From Mesostigma viride (lineage: Eukaryota; Streptophyta; Mesostigmatophyceae; Mesostigmatales; Mesostigmataceae): a stretch of 27,500 bases of DNA. Within the stretch, counting starts at the first letter, position 1, and each line of letters starts with the position of its first letter. Shown here piece by piece: positions 1 through 12,000 of the stretch. The notes under the pieces are model-generated. The model was given only the letters and a program-made list of their open reading frames with translations, had not been told where the DNA came from and searched no databases. The position numbers were made by a program, and so were the translations under genes. The stretch covers positions 1,470,371 to 1,497,870 of the forward strand of contig RPFO01000059.1 of NCBI GenBank assembly GCA_009746045.1, read 5' to 3'.

Positions 1-68
1 CAGGAAGGCACCGGCCGCACACAGGGAGGCGAGCCAATGGGCCAGCACATGTTCGGCCCCCGCCGCAT
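1..68 (-). CDS. SPG11: Possible start of spatacsin exon 12 (cut by window edge)
   Basis: After acceptor GGTGCTGCAG the minus strand reads AAGAEHVLAHWLASLCAAGA. This resembles the stretch in plant spatacsins where an 'LCEQ..FLPLL' motif follows the disordered region. It joins exon 11 in phase 1 through a GAT codon. Only 22 codons are visible, so the call rests on phase, the acceptor and weak similarity. Confidence 0.45.
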   Translation of the reverse strand, partial: MRRGPNMCWPIGSPPCVRPVPS

Positions 69-3000
69 CTGCAGCACCAGGCCGTGTGCGCCGCAAGGGG
101 GACACCGTACACCATGAGCATACAAGGCAAGCAGAGGATCGTTCAGGACACGCACATGGCAAGCTACGTCAGGCAGGGGCAGCGCAAGGCGGGGCCCTAA
201 ACCCTAAACAGCGCAAGGCGAGGCAGCCGGGTGGGGGCCCGCGCGGCAGCTAGCCACCCCTGCGAGCGTGGGATGCGGCGCCAGCATCACGAAATGCGAG
301 AGCAGGTTTATGCAGGCCACGCGATGGGACCGCTGGATTCAAGGCATGCTATGGGACCGCTGCCATCTGATCTGCGGGCGGGTGCGAGAGGATATCAGGC
401 GATGCTCTTCTGCATTCTGAAATGGAGATTCTAAGTACTGTAATGGAGAAAGCCACTGGCACCCATGACATGCCTCATTGCTCGCGGTGACATGGAATCA
501 CATGAAGAAATCGGATCCGACAAATGCAAATGACGTGCTGCTAAACGCAATGCAGCATGGCTACTCTGGGGCAACCTACCAACCACCTCCCCGGGCAAGA
601 GCCCCCCGGTTGCAATGCAACCCCCCCCAGCAACGTGCGCCGCGCAGGTATCCTTCTCCTGATGACACGCGTCGGCCCCTGCTGGTTGCTGGCCCCTGCT
701 GTGCCGTGCCCCCGGCTCCGGCCGGTGTTTCACATCAGTGATGGGTGCCGACTGCATGGACATGTGGCGGTCCACCGGGTCGCCAGCATTAGGCACCTCG
801 CTGGTTCCCGCCATTCCGCCCGCCTCGGCGCGCCAGCTGGCGTCCAGCCATGTGACCAGGCACTGCTCGGGCGTCACGTCGCTGAAACTTGCCGCCGCTA
901 CGGCCAGCAACGGCCACCGCAGCTGGCTGGCGTGCTGCAGCAGCGCGTGCCCTGGCACGTGCTCCCGCTCACAAAGCGCGATGATGGAGAATAGCTCAGG
1001 GGCTGCATCCTCGGCTGCGCAGGCGCCAGCAGCACCACTGGCGACCGCGGCGTTGGCAGCAGTAGCGCCACGAGCCGTCGTGCCGGGGCCAGCGCCAGTA
1101 CCCACCATGGGCACCGGCGTCGCGGCATGACCATTGCTGTCCGTTGTGGGCAGCAAGGCGACAGGTGGCGGACCCGCGCCCTCGGCCGAACGCAGGCCCC
1201 TGAGGAGGAGCCCCAGGTGGCTCTTCAGGTTGGTGCTGGGCACCTCGGCGTTCACCTGGTGGCGCACACAATGCAAACCCGAGACGGCGGGGCGTGTAAG
1301 GGAGGCGGCCATAGGTGTGGCGACAGAGCCCACTGTTTCAGAAACAGCCAATAGCTGCACGTGCATGTACATGTGGACCAGGTAGAGCATGCACAAGCCT
1401 GGGCCAAACAAGTTTGATAACAGCGGCTGCACCCACGAACAAGCGGATGCGCACGACATGGCATATCCTGCAAAAGAAGGATCTAAAAACAAGAATCCGG
1501 TGCCATGTGGACAACCTCAAGAGCTAAGAATGAGAATAAGCCACTGCCATGTGGACAACCTCAAGAGCTAAGAATGAGAATAAGCCACTGTCATGCGGAC
1601 AACCTCAAGAGCTAAGAATGAGAATAATCCACTGTCATGCGGACAACCTTAACAGCTAAGAATGAGAATAAGCCACTGTCATGTGGACAACCTCAAGAGC
1701 TAAGAATGAGAATAATCCACTGTCATGCGGACAACCTCAAGAGCTAAGAATGAGAATAAGCCACTGTCATGTGGACAACCTCAAGAGCTAAGAATGAGAA
1801 TAATCCACTGCCATGTGGACAACCTCAAGAGCTAAGAATGAGAATAAGCCACTGTCATGCGGACAACCTCAAGAGCTAAGAATGAGAATAAGCCACTGTC
1901 ACGTGGACAACCTCAAGAGCTAAGAATGAGAATAATCCACTGCCATGTGGACAACCTCAAGAGCTAAGAATGAGAATAATCCACTGTCATGAGGACAACC
2001 TTAACAGCTAAGAATGAGAATAAGCCACTGTCATGTGGACAACCTCAAGAGCTAAGAATGAGAATAATCCACTGTCATGCGAACAACCTCAAGAGCTAAG
2101 AATGAGAATAATCCACTGTCATGCGGACAACCTCAAGAGCTAAGAATGAGAATAATCCACTGTCATGCGGACAACCGGAAGAGCTAAGAATGAGAATAAT
2201 CCACTGTCATGCGGACAACCGGAAGAGCTAAGAATGAGAATAAGCCACTGTCATGTGGACAACCTCAAGAGCTAAGAATGAGAATAATCCACTGCCATGT
2301 GGACAACCTCAAGAGCTAAGAATGAGAATAATCCACTGTCATGCGGACAACCTCAAGAGCTAAGAATGAGAATAATCCACTGCAACCTCAAGAGCTAAGA
2401 GTGAGAATAAGCCACTGCCATGTGGACAACCTCAAGAGCTAAGAATGAGAATAATCCACTGCCATGTGGACAACCTTCGCCCACACGATATATCCTTTAA
2501 CTGCTTGCCACGCCCACCATAATCCATGACCAGAATCTTGGTGAATAGGAATCTGCCTATCCGCCTATCTGCCTATCTGACAGGTTCAAGGATGTCTCCG
2601 CATCTTGTATTCAGACGTCCCATGAGGATCCCCCACGCGGGGGCCCCACATAAGTGTGGGTAGAACGGCCTCTGCCATGCACAGCCTGCCAGGTAGACCC
2701 CATGCAAAGGCCCGATGGGCCGGGCCTGGCAAATCACTGCATGTGACCCAGAGTTTTCCACACAGTAGTGCCTACAACACGTCACAACAACAGACAACGA
2801 GCAGCTGCAGGCGTCCACAAAGGAGCAGTCTCCCCCCCCTTTGGTTACCCTGTCCCTATCTGAGGCTAACAACTGACTTCTGCAACACAAGGCTCGAGCA
2901 AGCCAGCAAGCGGGCACCTCCCCCACCCAAGCACCACTATTACTTACCCTCAACGCTTGATACTTCATCATTACCGAAGTTCTTACGAATAATGATATTA

Positions 3001-6000
3001 TACACCGGCGACCGCGCCCAACCCACCAGCGCCAGCAGCGGCAAGCGCGGGTACGCCTCCTTCTGTGCCTCGGCCAGCAACTCCACCCAGTCGCACCGCC
3101 GCGCCAACATGGCCAAGTACGCGCGGCTGGGGGGCAGGCCGTGCACGTGGCAAAAGTCAGTAACCAGCTTCCAGCGCTCCGTCAGCACCCGCCTCCTGCG
3201 CTGCTCCCGGCTCTCCCCACCAGGTGTCACCTTGTCAGACCGCGCTGCCCTGTGGCGGCTGGCCCGGCTCGTCCCTTTTCCTTGTCCGACTTGTCCGAGC
3301 ACCTTATGCCAGCATTCCTCATCCCCAGGGCCCCGCCTCCCGTCGCTCGCCCTTGTCTGCTCCCGCTCATTCTCCTTGTCATCCTCATCACTGTCATCCC
3401 CATCACCATCATCGTACTCCAAGGCATCCAGCGTGGCCCTCTCAAGTTCCATTTGTACATGAAGTAGCCCTTTCTTGCTAGAAAGCTTGTGACGGAGGTC
3501 CGCACCAGGCACGGTCCCTGTGGACGCCCTGACCCCAGCAAAAGCGTCCCCACCCTCCCCCGCCCTCGCCACGACACCCTCTCTCGCGCCGACATCACCA
3601 CCGCGGCCGCTGATGTCATCATCCCCTGCAGCGTCACACAGGTAGCGGCAGAGCTGACCGATGTCATCCCAGAATGGGTGTCCCCCGAAGGAGGGCTGTC
3701 GGGACAGCCGATTGGAGACCACCGGGTGGGCACCCTGGCTGTCTGTAGCGGCACCTGACCCGCTGGCTACGCCACGCAATCGTGCTGTTGGCATGTTTGC
3801 TGATGCTGATGCTGGCGCGCCACCCTGGCCGGTTGCTGCCGCCGTGGCCAACGAACAAGTCGATGACGCTTGCATGGGCGCAGGAGGTGGCGTGGTAGAG
3901 CGCGAACGGCGGCGCCTGCGCGCGGAGGCGATACGGCGCAGCACCTCGACATCCACGCGCAGTGCGGACGCTGGCAGCGCCAGCAGGTCCAGCAGCGATA
4001 GGCAGGCGGCCACAATGGCCGTGTCGGCAAAGTGGGTCAGCGCCAGGCTGGTCACCTGCAGGGGGGTCACAGCAAGGGCCGGGATGGAGGCAGGGAGGGA
4101 GCAGCGCAGGGCACGTCACGAAGAGGCCAACCAAGGACATGCATATCGATGGAAAGTGCGTCTGCACCACAAGGGGCGAGAGGAAGTGGTGGGGACAGGC
4201 GAGGGGAAGGACGACAGAAAGGATGCCGACAAGGGGAGAAGGAGCGGATGGTGTGGCTTAAATAAACTGGCCAAAAGCATGACATTGAGGCGCATCCCCT
4301 ACCCTAATTTAGGCCTTAGCCTGCGACAAGCTGTGGTCGGGGTGGCATCTTCTCGCATGCTCCTTCTGGTGCCACCGTGGACTTGATTCTGCGGCAGGAT
4401 GGCAGTCGTGTGATGAGCTTGATTCCAGCTGTGGCTTCACCGCCCGCACACATCACCCCAATGAAGGTTCAGTCCCACCCCATCATACACAACTCCCCCA
4501 GCCAAAACACATGGCTTGCCCGCCTGTGCAAGTTGCTTTACCCCCCCCCCAAAAAAAACACTGCTTCCGCCCCCCAAAACAGTGTCCCCCCCCCCCCCCC
4601 AAAGAAAATTGCTCCATAAAACACACGGCTTCTGGCCCCACCCACATATTTCTCCATGCTCACGAACCCTCCGTTTCCTGCCCTCACATTGCCCTTGCTC
4701 GCCCACCACCGTGCTTGCCACCCATAACGTGGCCTGCCACTCACCGTGATGCGCAGCTTCTCCACTGCGGTCGCATCACCCCAGATCAGCTGGTACCAGT
4801 CCAACCGGCCGGCAACGCCCTCCCCGGTGCCATGCCCCAAAGCGCCCGGGCCAATACCCTGTCCCGCATTACTCCCGGCAGCCGCCTCTGTGCCAGCGAC
4901 ATCCCTGCTGGCATTCGCAGCGTGCTGCGACCGTGCGCCACGCGCCCTGGCTTCCCCCGCCACGGGTTCCGCCCCCCCCCTGCCCCCTCATTTGCTGGTC
5001 TGAGCCTCGCCACTGTCCGCGGTGACGCTGGGCTGGCATCTCCCTTGGCGGACCCCTTATGCTTCCTCCCGCCCCTGCCTTTACTCGCCGGAGCGGACCG
5101 GGGGCTACCCTCCACATCTGAGGGATGCCCTTTGCCACGCGTGTGCGCAGAGGACCCTGGAGCGGTGGTGGCTTGGTCGAGCAAGGTCAGCACCGCAGCT
5201 GCTGCCTCTGCTGGGTCATGGCCTGGCTCATGGGATGCCCTGTCCCCTGTCACGCCTTGGTGCGACGAGGGTGGGCCGTCATCCTGCGCAGCACCACGGC
5301 GGGCCTGCCACTGCTGCCAGCGCTCTGTGATGAAACACATTAGAGCCTCCAGCGGCCGGCCCTTGCTCAGGTAGAACTCCAATCCCCGCTGGGACTCCTG
5401 CACTCCAGGGATGGCAGGGGGGGATGATGCATAAGAAGAGCCGCGATGAATGCTGGTTCGTTTTGAGAGGAACGAAAAGCGGGGTATAGCCATCATGGCA
5501 CTGTGAACAAATGGGATGTACCACGTGGAAGCAATGTACCGTATGTGAACTTATGCCGGTGCAGTGCCAACATTTGGTGGCAAAGAAAGGTTTGGCAGAG
5601 CGGGAGAAGTCTGGTTTTATAAGGCGCCAAGTACAAGCAGGTAACTGCTGCAGCCAACAATTCTGTACACAAGCTCGCACCCAGGGGAGCACGTGGGACC
5701 CTTAAGCTGATGATGAGCACGCTACATACATGCTACTACATACTTACACAAATGTAAAAGGGGCAGGGTGGAGAAAGGACCGACGGTTTGTTTGAGTACC
5801 TCTCCGCCATCCGTAAGGGGCTTGCCATCCCGCAAACAAGAGAACAAATTGTAACCAAGGAGAGGGCAAGGGAAGGCAAAGCTATAAACCAAGGGACCAG
5901 CAGGGATGACCTGAAAACGGCAAGGCGCATACTACTATACAAACAGAGGAACTAACAAAGGCTGCCTCATCCAAACAGAATGCATTTCTGGAATAGTTGG

Positions 6001-9000
6001 CATTTCAAGCCACAGAAACTTCCAGCCTCCGATGGAAGTCAAGATCAATGATGATATAGTATGATCAATGATATAGTATGATAATTAGTAATAATATAGT
6101 ATGATAATATAGTAATAATATAGTATGATAATATAGTAATAATATAGTATGATAATATAGTAAGATCAATGATGATATAGCAGTATGCCAGTAGCCAGCA
6201 TCTTTTATAAATGGCCCACGCCAGCACCAAAATTAAAGCATCAACTCAATGCTGCCAATCCAAAGCAAAACTAGCAGCTCACTTTGATATATTAGCTAAT
6301 TATGAACAGTTAATAGTTTATCAGCTCACCGTGCCCATGGCCACGAAGAAGCTGCGCTGGATGGCGCCCCACAGCTCACACTCGCGGTCTGCCACTAATG
6401 CTTGCACCTCCTTGGCCCAGGGAGCAGCCGCCCAGCCGCCACCTGGCGTCAGTGGAAGCCCCCCCCCCTGCTTGCTCCGAACTGGTAACGCCGTTGCGTT
6501 ACCAGTGCCACGCGTGGAGGTGTGCTCCGCTTGCGCACTGGGTGGTTGCTCCAAGCCGGCGGCGAGGGCAGAGCATGGAGCGGCATCCGAGGTGGACGGT
6601 CGCCCCCTCGTGGCGGCGTGCAGCAGACGGCGAAGCGCACCAGGCACGTGTGACGGCAGGGAGTCCTCAATCCCGATGTCGCGCTGCGCCGAGGCGAAGA
6701 GCGCCCACCGCCAGCGAAGGAAGTCGCGCGGTTCCCAGCACAGGCCCTCCTGAGGAGACCCGACTCCACACCAAGCGCGGCAAAGTCCGCGATGCTTGGG
6801 TCAGCAAAGACTGTCCACAACGGTTACGATGGGTAAGGGCAAAGCGCTGCTGAAAGCAAGCGGCGAAACATGCACTTTAACGCTGAGCGCATAGGTGGAG
6901 GTACAACAGGGCACTGAAACCGTTTCCTCCTTCAACTTGGCCGAAGGTACTGCGTCCTTTGAGTGCCACTCGGTGGCCTCATGGACATAAGCTTACGGCA
7001 ACCTTTGCTTCAAAGGTTTGCTGGCTCTTGCTTGATGTATTACACGCATCAAGCCATTGAGTAGCAAGAAGGCGTACCCCGCGTCACCAGTAACCGGCGC
7101 CCATTGCCAACGAAACGGCGGATGCGCAACAGGCTGTCAGGAGGGCATGCACAGGAAGGCATCAGGGGAGGGTAGCCTACTGCCTACTGATGCTAATGAT
7201 CCAACAGTTTCCGCGAAGTACGAACAACAAGAACAACAAAATTACCTCGGACCACGTGGCGCCCAGTTCCGCCAGCACGTCAGCGGGGGGGGCCGCAGGT
7301 GACCGGTTCGCTTCCCCACTCTCAAGTTGCTGCCACGTGTCCACCCCATGCAGCAAACCGCTGAGCTGGCGGCGTGATGGATGCAGCACGGCCTCTTCCA
7401 ACGCGCCGCGCAGCGTGGGGAAGTGGGCCAGGCCTCGGCGCAACAGCTCCAACCGCTCCATGTCCCTTGTTGTGGTCATGGACTTGCTCTGGGGACCATG
7501 CACGCCTCGGGTGGCCCCTGCGGTGCCGGCTGCTGGCATCAGGTACCCCGCCCCCGCCCTGCCTGCACCCAACAGGTAGACCTCTGCCGGCTGCGGGGCA
7601 TGCATCAGCGTGGCCAAAGCCATGAGAGGCCGGCCGCGGAGCAGCATGCCACGTGTAGCCGCCGCAATGGCAGCGTAAGACGCGCCGCACGCTGACACGC
7701 TGTCGCCGCCATCCTGGGAGCCAGACACTGTCGCCCGCATGGCCTCCTTCTCAATGTCCGCCTCCCTCTCCGCCTCCCATGCCTCCTCCCCAACGCCATG
7801 GCCTGTCTGGTCAAAGAGCCACTCTGCATTGGCCAGGGAGGCTTGCAGTGCATTGCCCTTCCCGGGCATGCAGCTCCGCAGCAGCCAGCGCAGCCAGTGG
7901 CAGCTATCCTGCGTGTTGGCAGCACCATGATGGCACGTTGGCAGAACATCAGCAGCAGACATAGGCAGAGGAAGTTAAGGGCGAGTGGCTGGCAAACGGC
8001 TGTCAAACGGCTGGCAGCATGCGCTGCCCACACGGCAATGTCCCACCCAGTGGCACAGGTTCACCACCAGAGGCAAGGCTGTCACCTGCAGGGGCAGCAT
8101 GCCCAGCCCATTGCTCTGGCAACGTTTCTGTTCTCACTAGCAAGCACGAGGCCCTGGCCGCTGGGAGCTTTTTTGGAGAAAGCGATATCAGATGAGATAA
8201 GAAATAAAATACAAGCAACAAGTCCAGCCAAAGTGGAGGAACTGCAACTTGATCCAATCACGGCTACTACCGCCCCCGTCTGCCTACACTCACCGCCACG
8301 TGCAGCAGCGCGAGCTCTGGATGGGTGTGTTCACTACCTGCCGCCGCCCGCCCCCATGCCCACCCCTCCATGAGCAGCGACGCCAGGCTGGGTACACCGT
8401 GCCGCCGGCAGTGCCGCAGGGCCATAGACCGGAATTCCGTCGAATGGGAGAGCAGGGCACTGGAGGGCGAGGCCTCGGGGCCACACCCTGCCCCCACAAG
8501 CCGCCTAGTATTGCCAGCATGGGAAGGTGTCAAGTCGGTGGAAGGCGACAGCATCAGATCACCCACATGCCCAGCTTGAAGGCTTTGCTTTTCAAGGGAC
8601 GAGGGACGAGAGAGTGGCGGCTGGCAGACGTCACCCCTCGACGACGCGTCACCACGCCGGCAAGGGTACCCGCACACGCAGCGCAGCAACCGGTTGACGG
8701 CGGCTAGCTGCATCATGGCATCATGGAACGAGACACAGAGCGGCACGCCTTCCCCCTGCCCCCGCCCCTCCCCGCTGCCTGATGCGTGACCACCCTCGCC
8801 CGCGCCCCCAAGGTAGGGTGCCCCGTCCCCACCTGGGTGACGGCCGGGCGTCACGGCGCCCTCTGTGGCCAGGAAGATGCCGCGGGAGGCCAGTGCGTCG
8901 GTGACCAGCACAAGCATCAGCCGCGAGCAGAGGCGTGCCACCTGGCACCCCATCCTCAGCTGAAGCGCCCCAGGGACGGGGCGGCTGACGGCACCAGGCA

Positions 9001-12000
9001 TATGCACAAGGGGAGGAGGCCCCGTGTCGTCCAAAGCATGCACCTCCCCAGCATCCAGCCTGGCAGGGGATGCTTGCACTCCAGCGACTGGCTCCACCGC
9101 GTTCTTGCTCGTCGCGGCCCTACGCCTTGCTGGCGTGACAGTGAGAGCGTCCTCATGCCCCAACCGGCCATCGGTATCAGAGCCATCAGGGTCAGAGCCA
9201 TCCATTCTGCCCCACCCATCCGGTCCTGTGGCGGCACCCCCTGCCTGGGTGCTGGCATCATCTCCCAGGGTGCTGGCTCGGGGCTTGTCCAACAAGATGA
9301 CGCGACGAGCCTCCTCTACGGTGTCGGAGAGGAAGACATCAGTGGGCACGAACAGCGTTGCGGATGACGGTGCCAGCAGCGAGGACTGGACGAACCGCCA
9401 GTCGTGTCGCCACAGCGCCACAAAGAGCGGCGGCCACAGGGCATTAGTGGCATCGGGGAGGAATGTTGGCCATGGCGCGGCTCCCTCCCTGGCCGCAGTC
9501 TGGGGCAGCTGGGCATGAGCTGGGGCCCACGGTCTGACCACATAGTTGTCAGCGGCGGCTCTCTCCGCCAACATCTGCAACCAAACAAAAAGGCGTACGC
9601 ATGGGGTGATTGGGTCGCACCAATTGTGTCTGTGGAGGATTTTTTTTTTCAGTTGTTATGCTACACACGGGTGAATGACCGCAACTTCAGCAAATCGAAT
9701 GGTATCCCAAACCGACGCGCCGATTGTGAATCATTCCGGCAGAGGGATGCATCATAAATACAGATTATGTTGATACAGTCCACTGGAATGGTAAAACCGT
9801 ATACTGATGTTCATTGGAGTATGCAATGGGAATCCACCAAATGCTGATTCACGCATCAGCTATGATTTTGGGAACGCAAAGCAAGCGACAGCAAACAACT
9901 TGCAATCACCGCTCTGGCCCGACATCGAGGATGGCACTCGACAAACCCTGACAAACGCGCCGTATGCCCAAACCCTTGCCTTTGTCACAAAACCTTGAGT
10001 CAAAGCCACGCCCGGAACAACAGACTGTGCTTCACGCGAGACATAAACAACAAACGCATGGACTTACAAACTCCAAAAAAAGAAAAGCAAGCATGGGTCC
10101 CGCGAACCATATTGTGTGAAGGTGTGTGCGCCAATCCATACTAGAAAAGCCGCAGCAAAAGGGTGCACACCAACTGCTTCCCTTGCCAGCGAGAGGAGAA
10201 GCAGTCTGACGGCTTCCCTTGCCAGCGAGGGGTTCCCCTGTCCAGCAAGGCTGCCAGGGGCCTTACCCTTGCGACGGGCCACGGCTCCCCCTGTTGCGCC
10301 ATCATCCGCTGGACCCACGCCATCGGCAGGCACAGGTAGCCCCCAAACGCATCCGAGCGGATTTCCCCGGGCACTGCACCCGCCGCTGCTGCTGACAGCT
10401 GACCCGTGTCTCCATCCCCAAGCATGTTCCCTGTCGGTGGCCGCACATCCGCTGGAGGGGCGGCCGCCGTAGCGCGCCCCCACAGCCCCGCCGCCGTCTG
10501 AAGCCACCCCCGGCTCTTCCCCTGACTGCTGTCGGCCGCAACACCAGACCCATGCCCAGCCAGGGTCTCCCTTCCCCTCAGCGGTGCCTTATCTGTGCCA
10601 CGCTGCTCATGACTGTCTTCTGCTTCCGGCCGCCACAAGGGCTCGTGCGTGCTCAACCCCTCCCAGAACCGGTAGTACTCAGGCAGCTGGGTGTATGGCC
10701 CCAGGACCACCCCTGACAGCTCGCCCGCCGATGAGAGGGCGGGATGGGTGCCCTGGCTCGTCTCATTGTTGTCCGATGACATCAGCGTGTCACTCATGGG
10801 GTTGCTCGCGCCACGTGGCCCATGGTGGGCTGACTGCTGGCTGATCATGGGCTGATGGTGGGCCCGAAGCCGCCCCAGGCTTCCCTCGTAGCTGTCGCTG
10901 GCAAAGGCTTCCTGGTGGTGGTGGTGGTGGTGGTGGTGGTGGTGGTGGTGGTGGTGGTGGTGGTGGTGGTGGTGGTGGTGATGGTGGTGGTGGTGGTGGT
11001 GGTGGTGGTGGTGGTGGTGGTGGTGGTGGTGGTGGTGGTGGTGGTGGTGGTGGTGGTGGTGGTGGTGGTGGTGGTGGTGGTGGTGGTGGTGGTGGTGGTG
11101 GTGGTGGTGGTGGTGGTGGTGGTGGTGGTGGTGGTGGTGGTGGTGGTGGTGGTGGTGGTGGCGGCGGCGGCCAGAGCAATAGTGGGGAGCGGCGCATGCA
11201 CCATGATCATATCGTCAGCCAGCCGGGGTATCCAACCGGAGAGGATGCCTAACCAGGAGCGTAGAGAACTCATGAGAATGACATGGGGGCTAGGGGTAAA
11301 TAAAATGGCCCAGGCATAACACACCGCCACGAGAGATCGTGCACCGTAGAGCGGGCCGCTTCTTTCAGCATGGGCGTTGCACGAGACAGCATAAGGATGT
11401 TCAATCAACAGGACTCCCCAGGATGCCAAAACATGCGGCCATAAAGCGGGCTGTCAGGCTCCCATTTGTGCCGCCAGTGGGCAGTCCTTCCGTTGAGTTC
11501 CACGCAACCATCCCCGTTGACAGCCGGCGCACTCACCGCAAACCTCTCGCCACTGCATGAGCGGAATCGGTCTCATTTCCCGCACCCCTCAGAGAAAATT
11601 GGAAGCCAGCGGTCCTTCATGTTTTAGAGTTCCCGCTGCTCCTACCTATACACCATATGGGGTGTAACATCTGGGGCGTGTAGGGTTGCCTCGCCAAGAA
11701 GCACTTCCTTCGTACACGCACTCCCCGCTGCTCCTACCTATACACCATATGGGGTGTAACATCTGGGGCGTGTAGGGTTGCCTCGCCAAGAAGCACTTCC
11801 TTCGTACACGCACTCCCCGCTGCTCCTACCTATACACCATATGGGGTGAAACATCTGGGGCGTATAGGGTTGCCTCGCCAAGAAGCACTTCCTTCGTACA
11901 CGCACTCCCCGCTGCTCCTACCTATACACCATATGGGGTGAAACATCTGGGGCGTGTAGGGTTGCCTCGCCAAGAAGCACTTCCTTCGTACACGCACTCA

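Noticed and set aside
1501-2476. The regular 44-bp array considered as a CRISPR array
   Set aside because: The whole unit is conserved with no unique spacers; it is a minisatellite.
2656-4386. Plus-strand frames of 268 and 241 codons
   Set aside because: Antisense to spatacsin exon 10, whose minus-strand product carries the family motifs.
4540-4610. C and A homopolymer tracts considered as a retroposed poly(A) tail
   Set aside because: A runs are short and mixed with C runs, with no gene-like sequence or target duplication beside them.
10790-11429. Poly-Pro, poly-Thr and poly-Val open frames over the (TGG/CCA)n tract
   Set aside because: Translation of a trinucleotide repeat in several frames and both strands; no non-repeat domain is attached.
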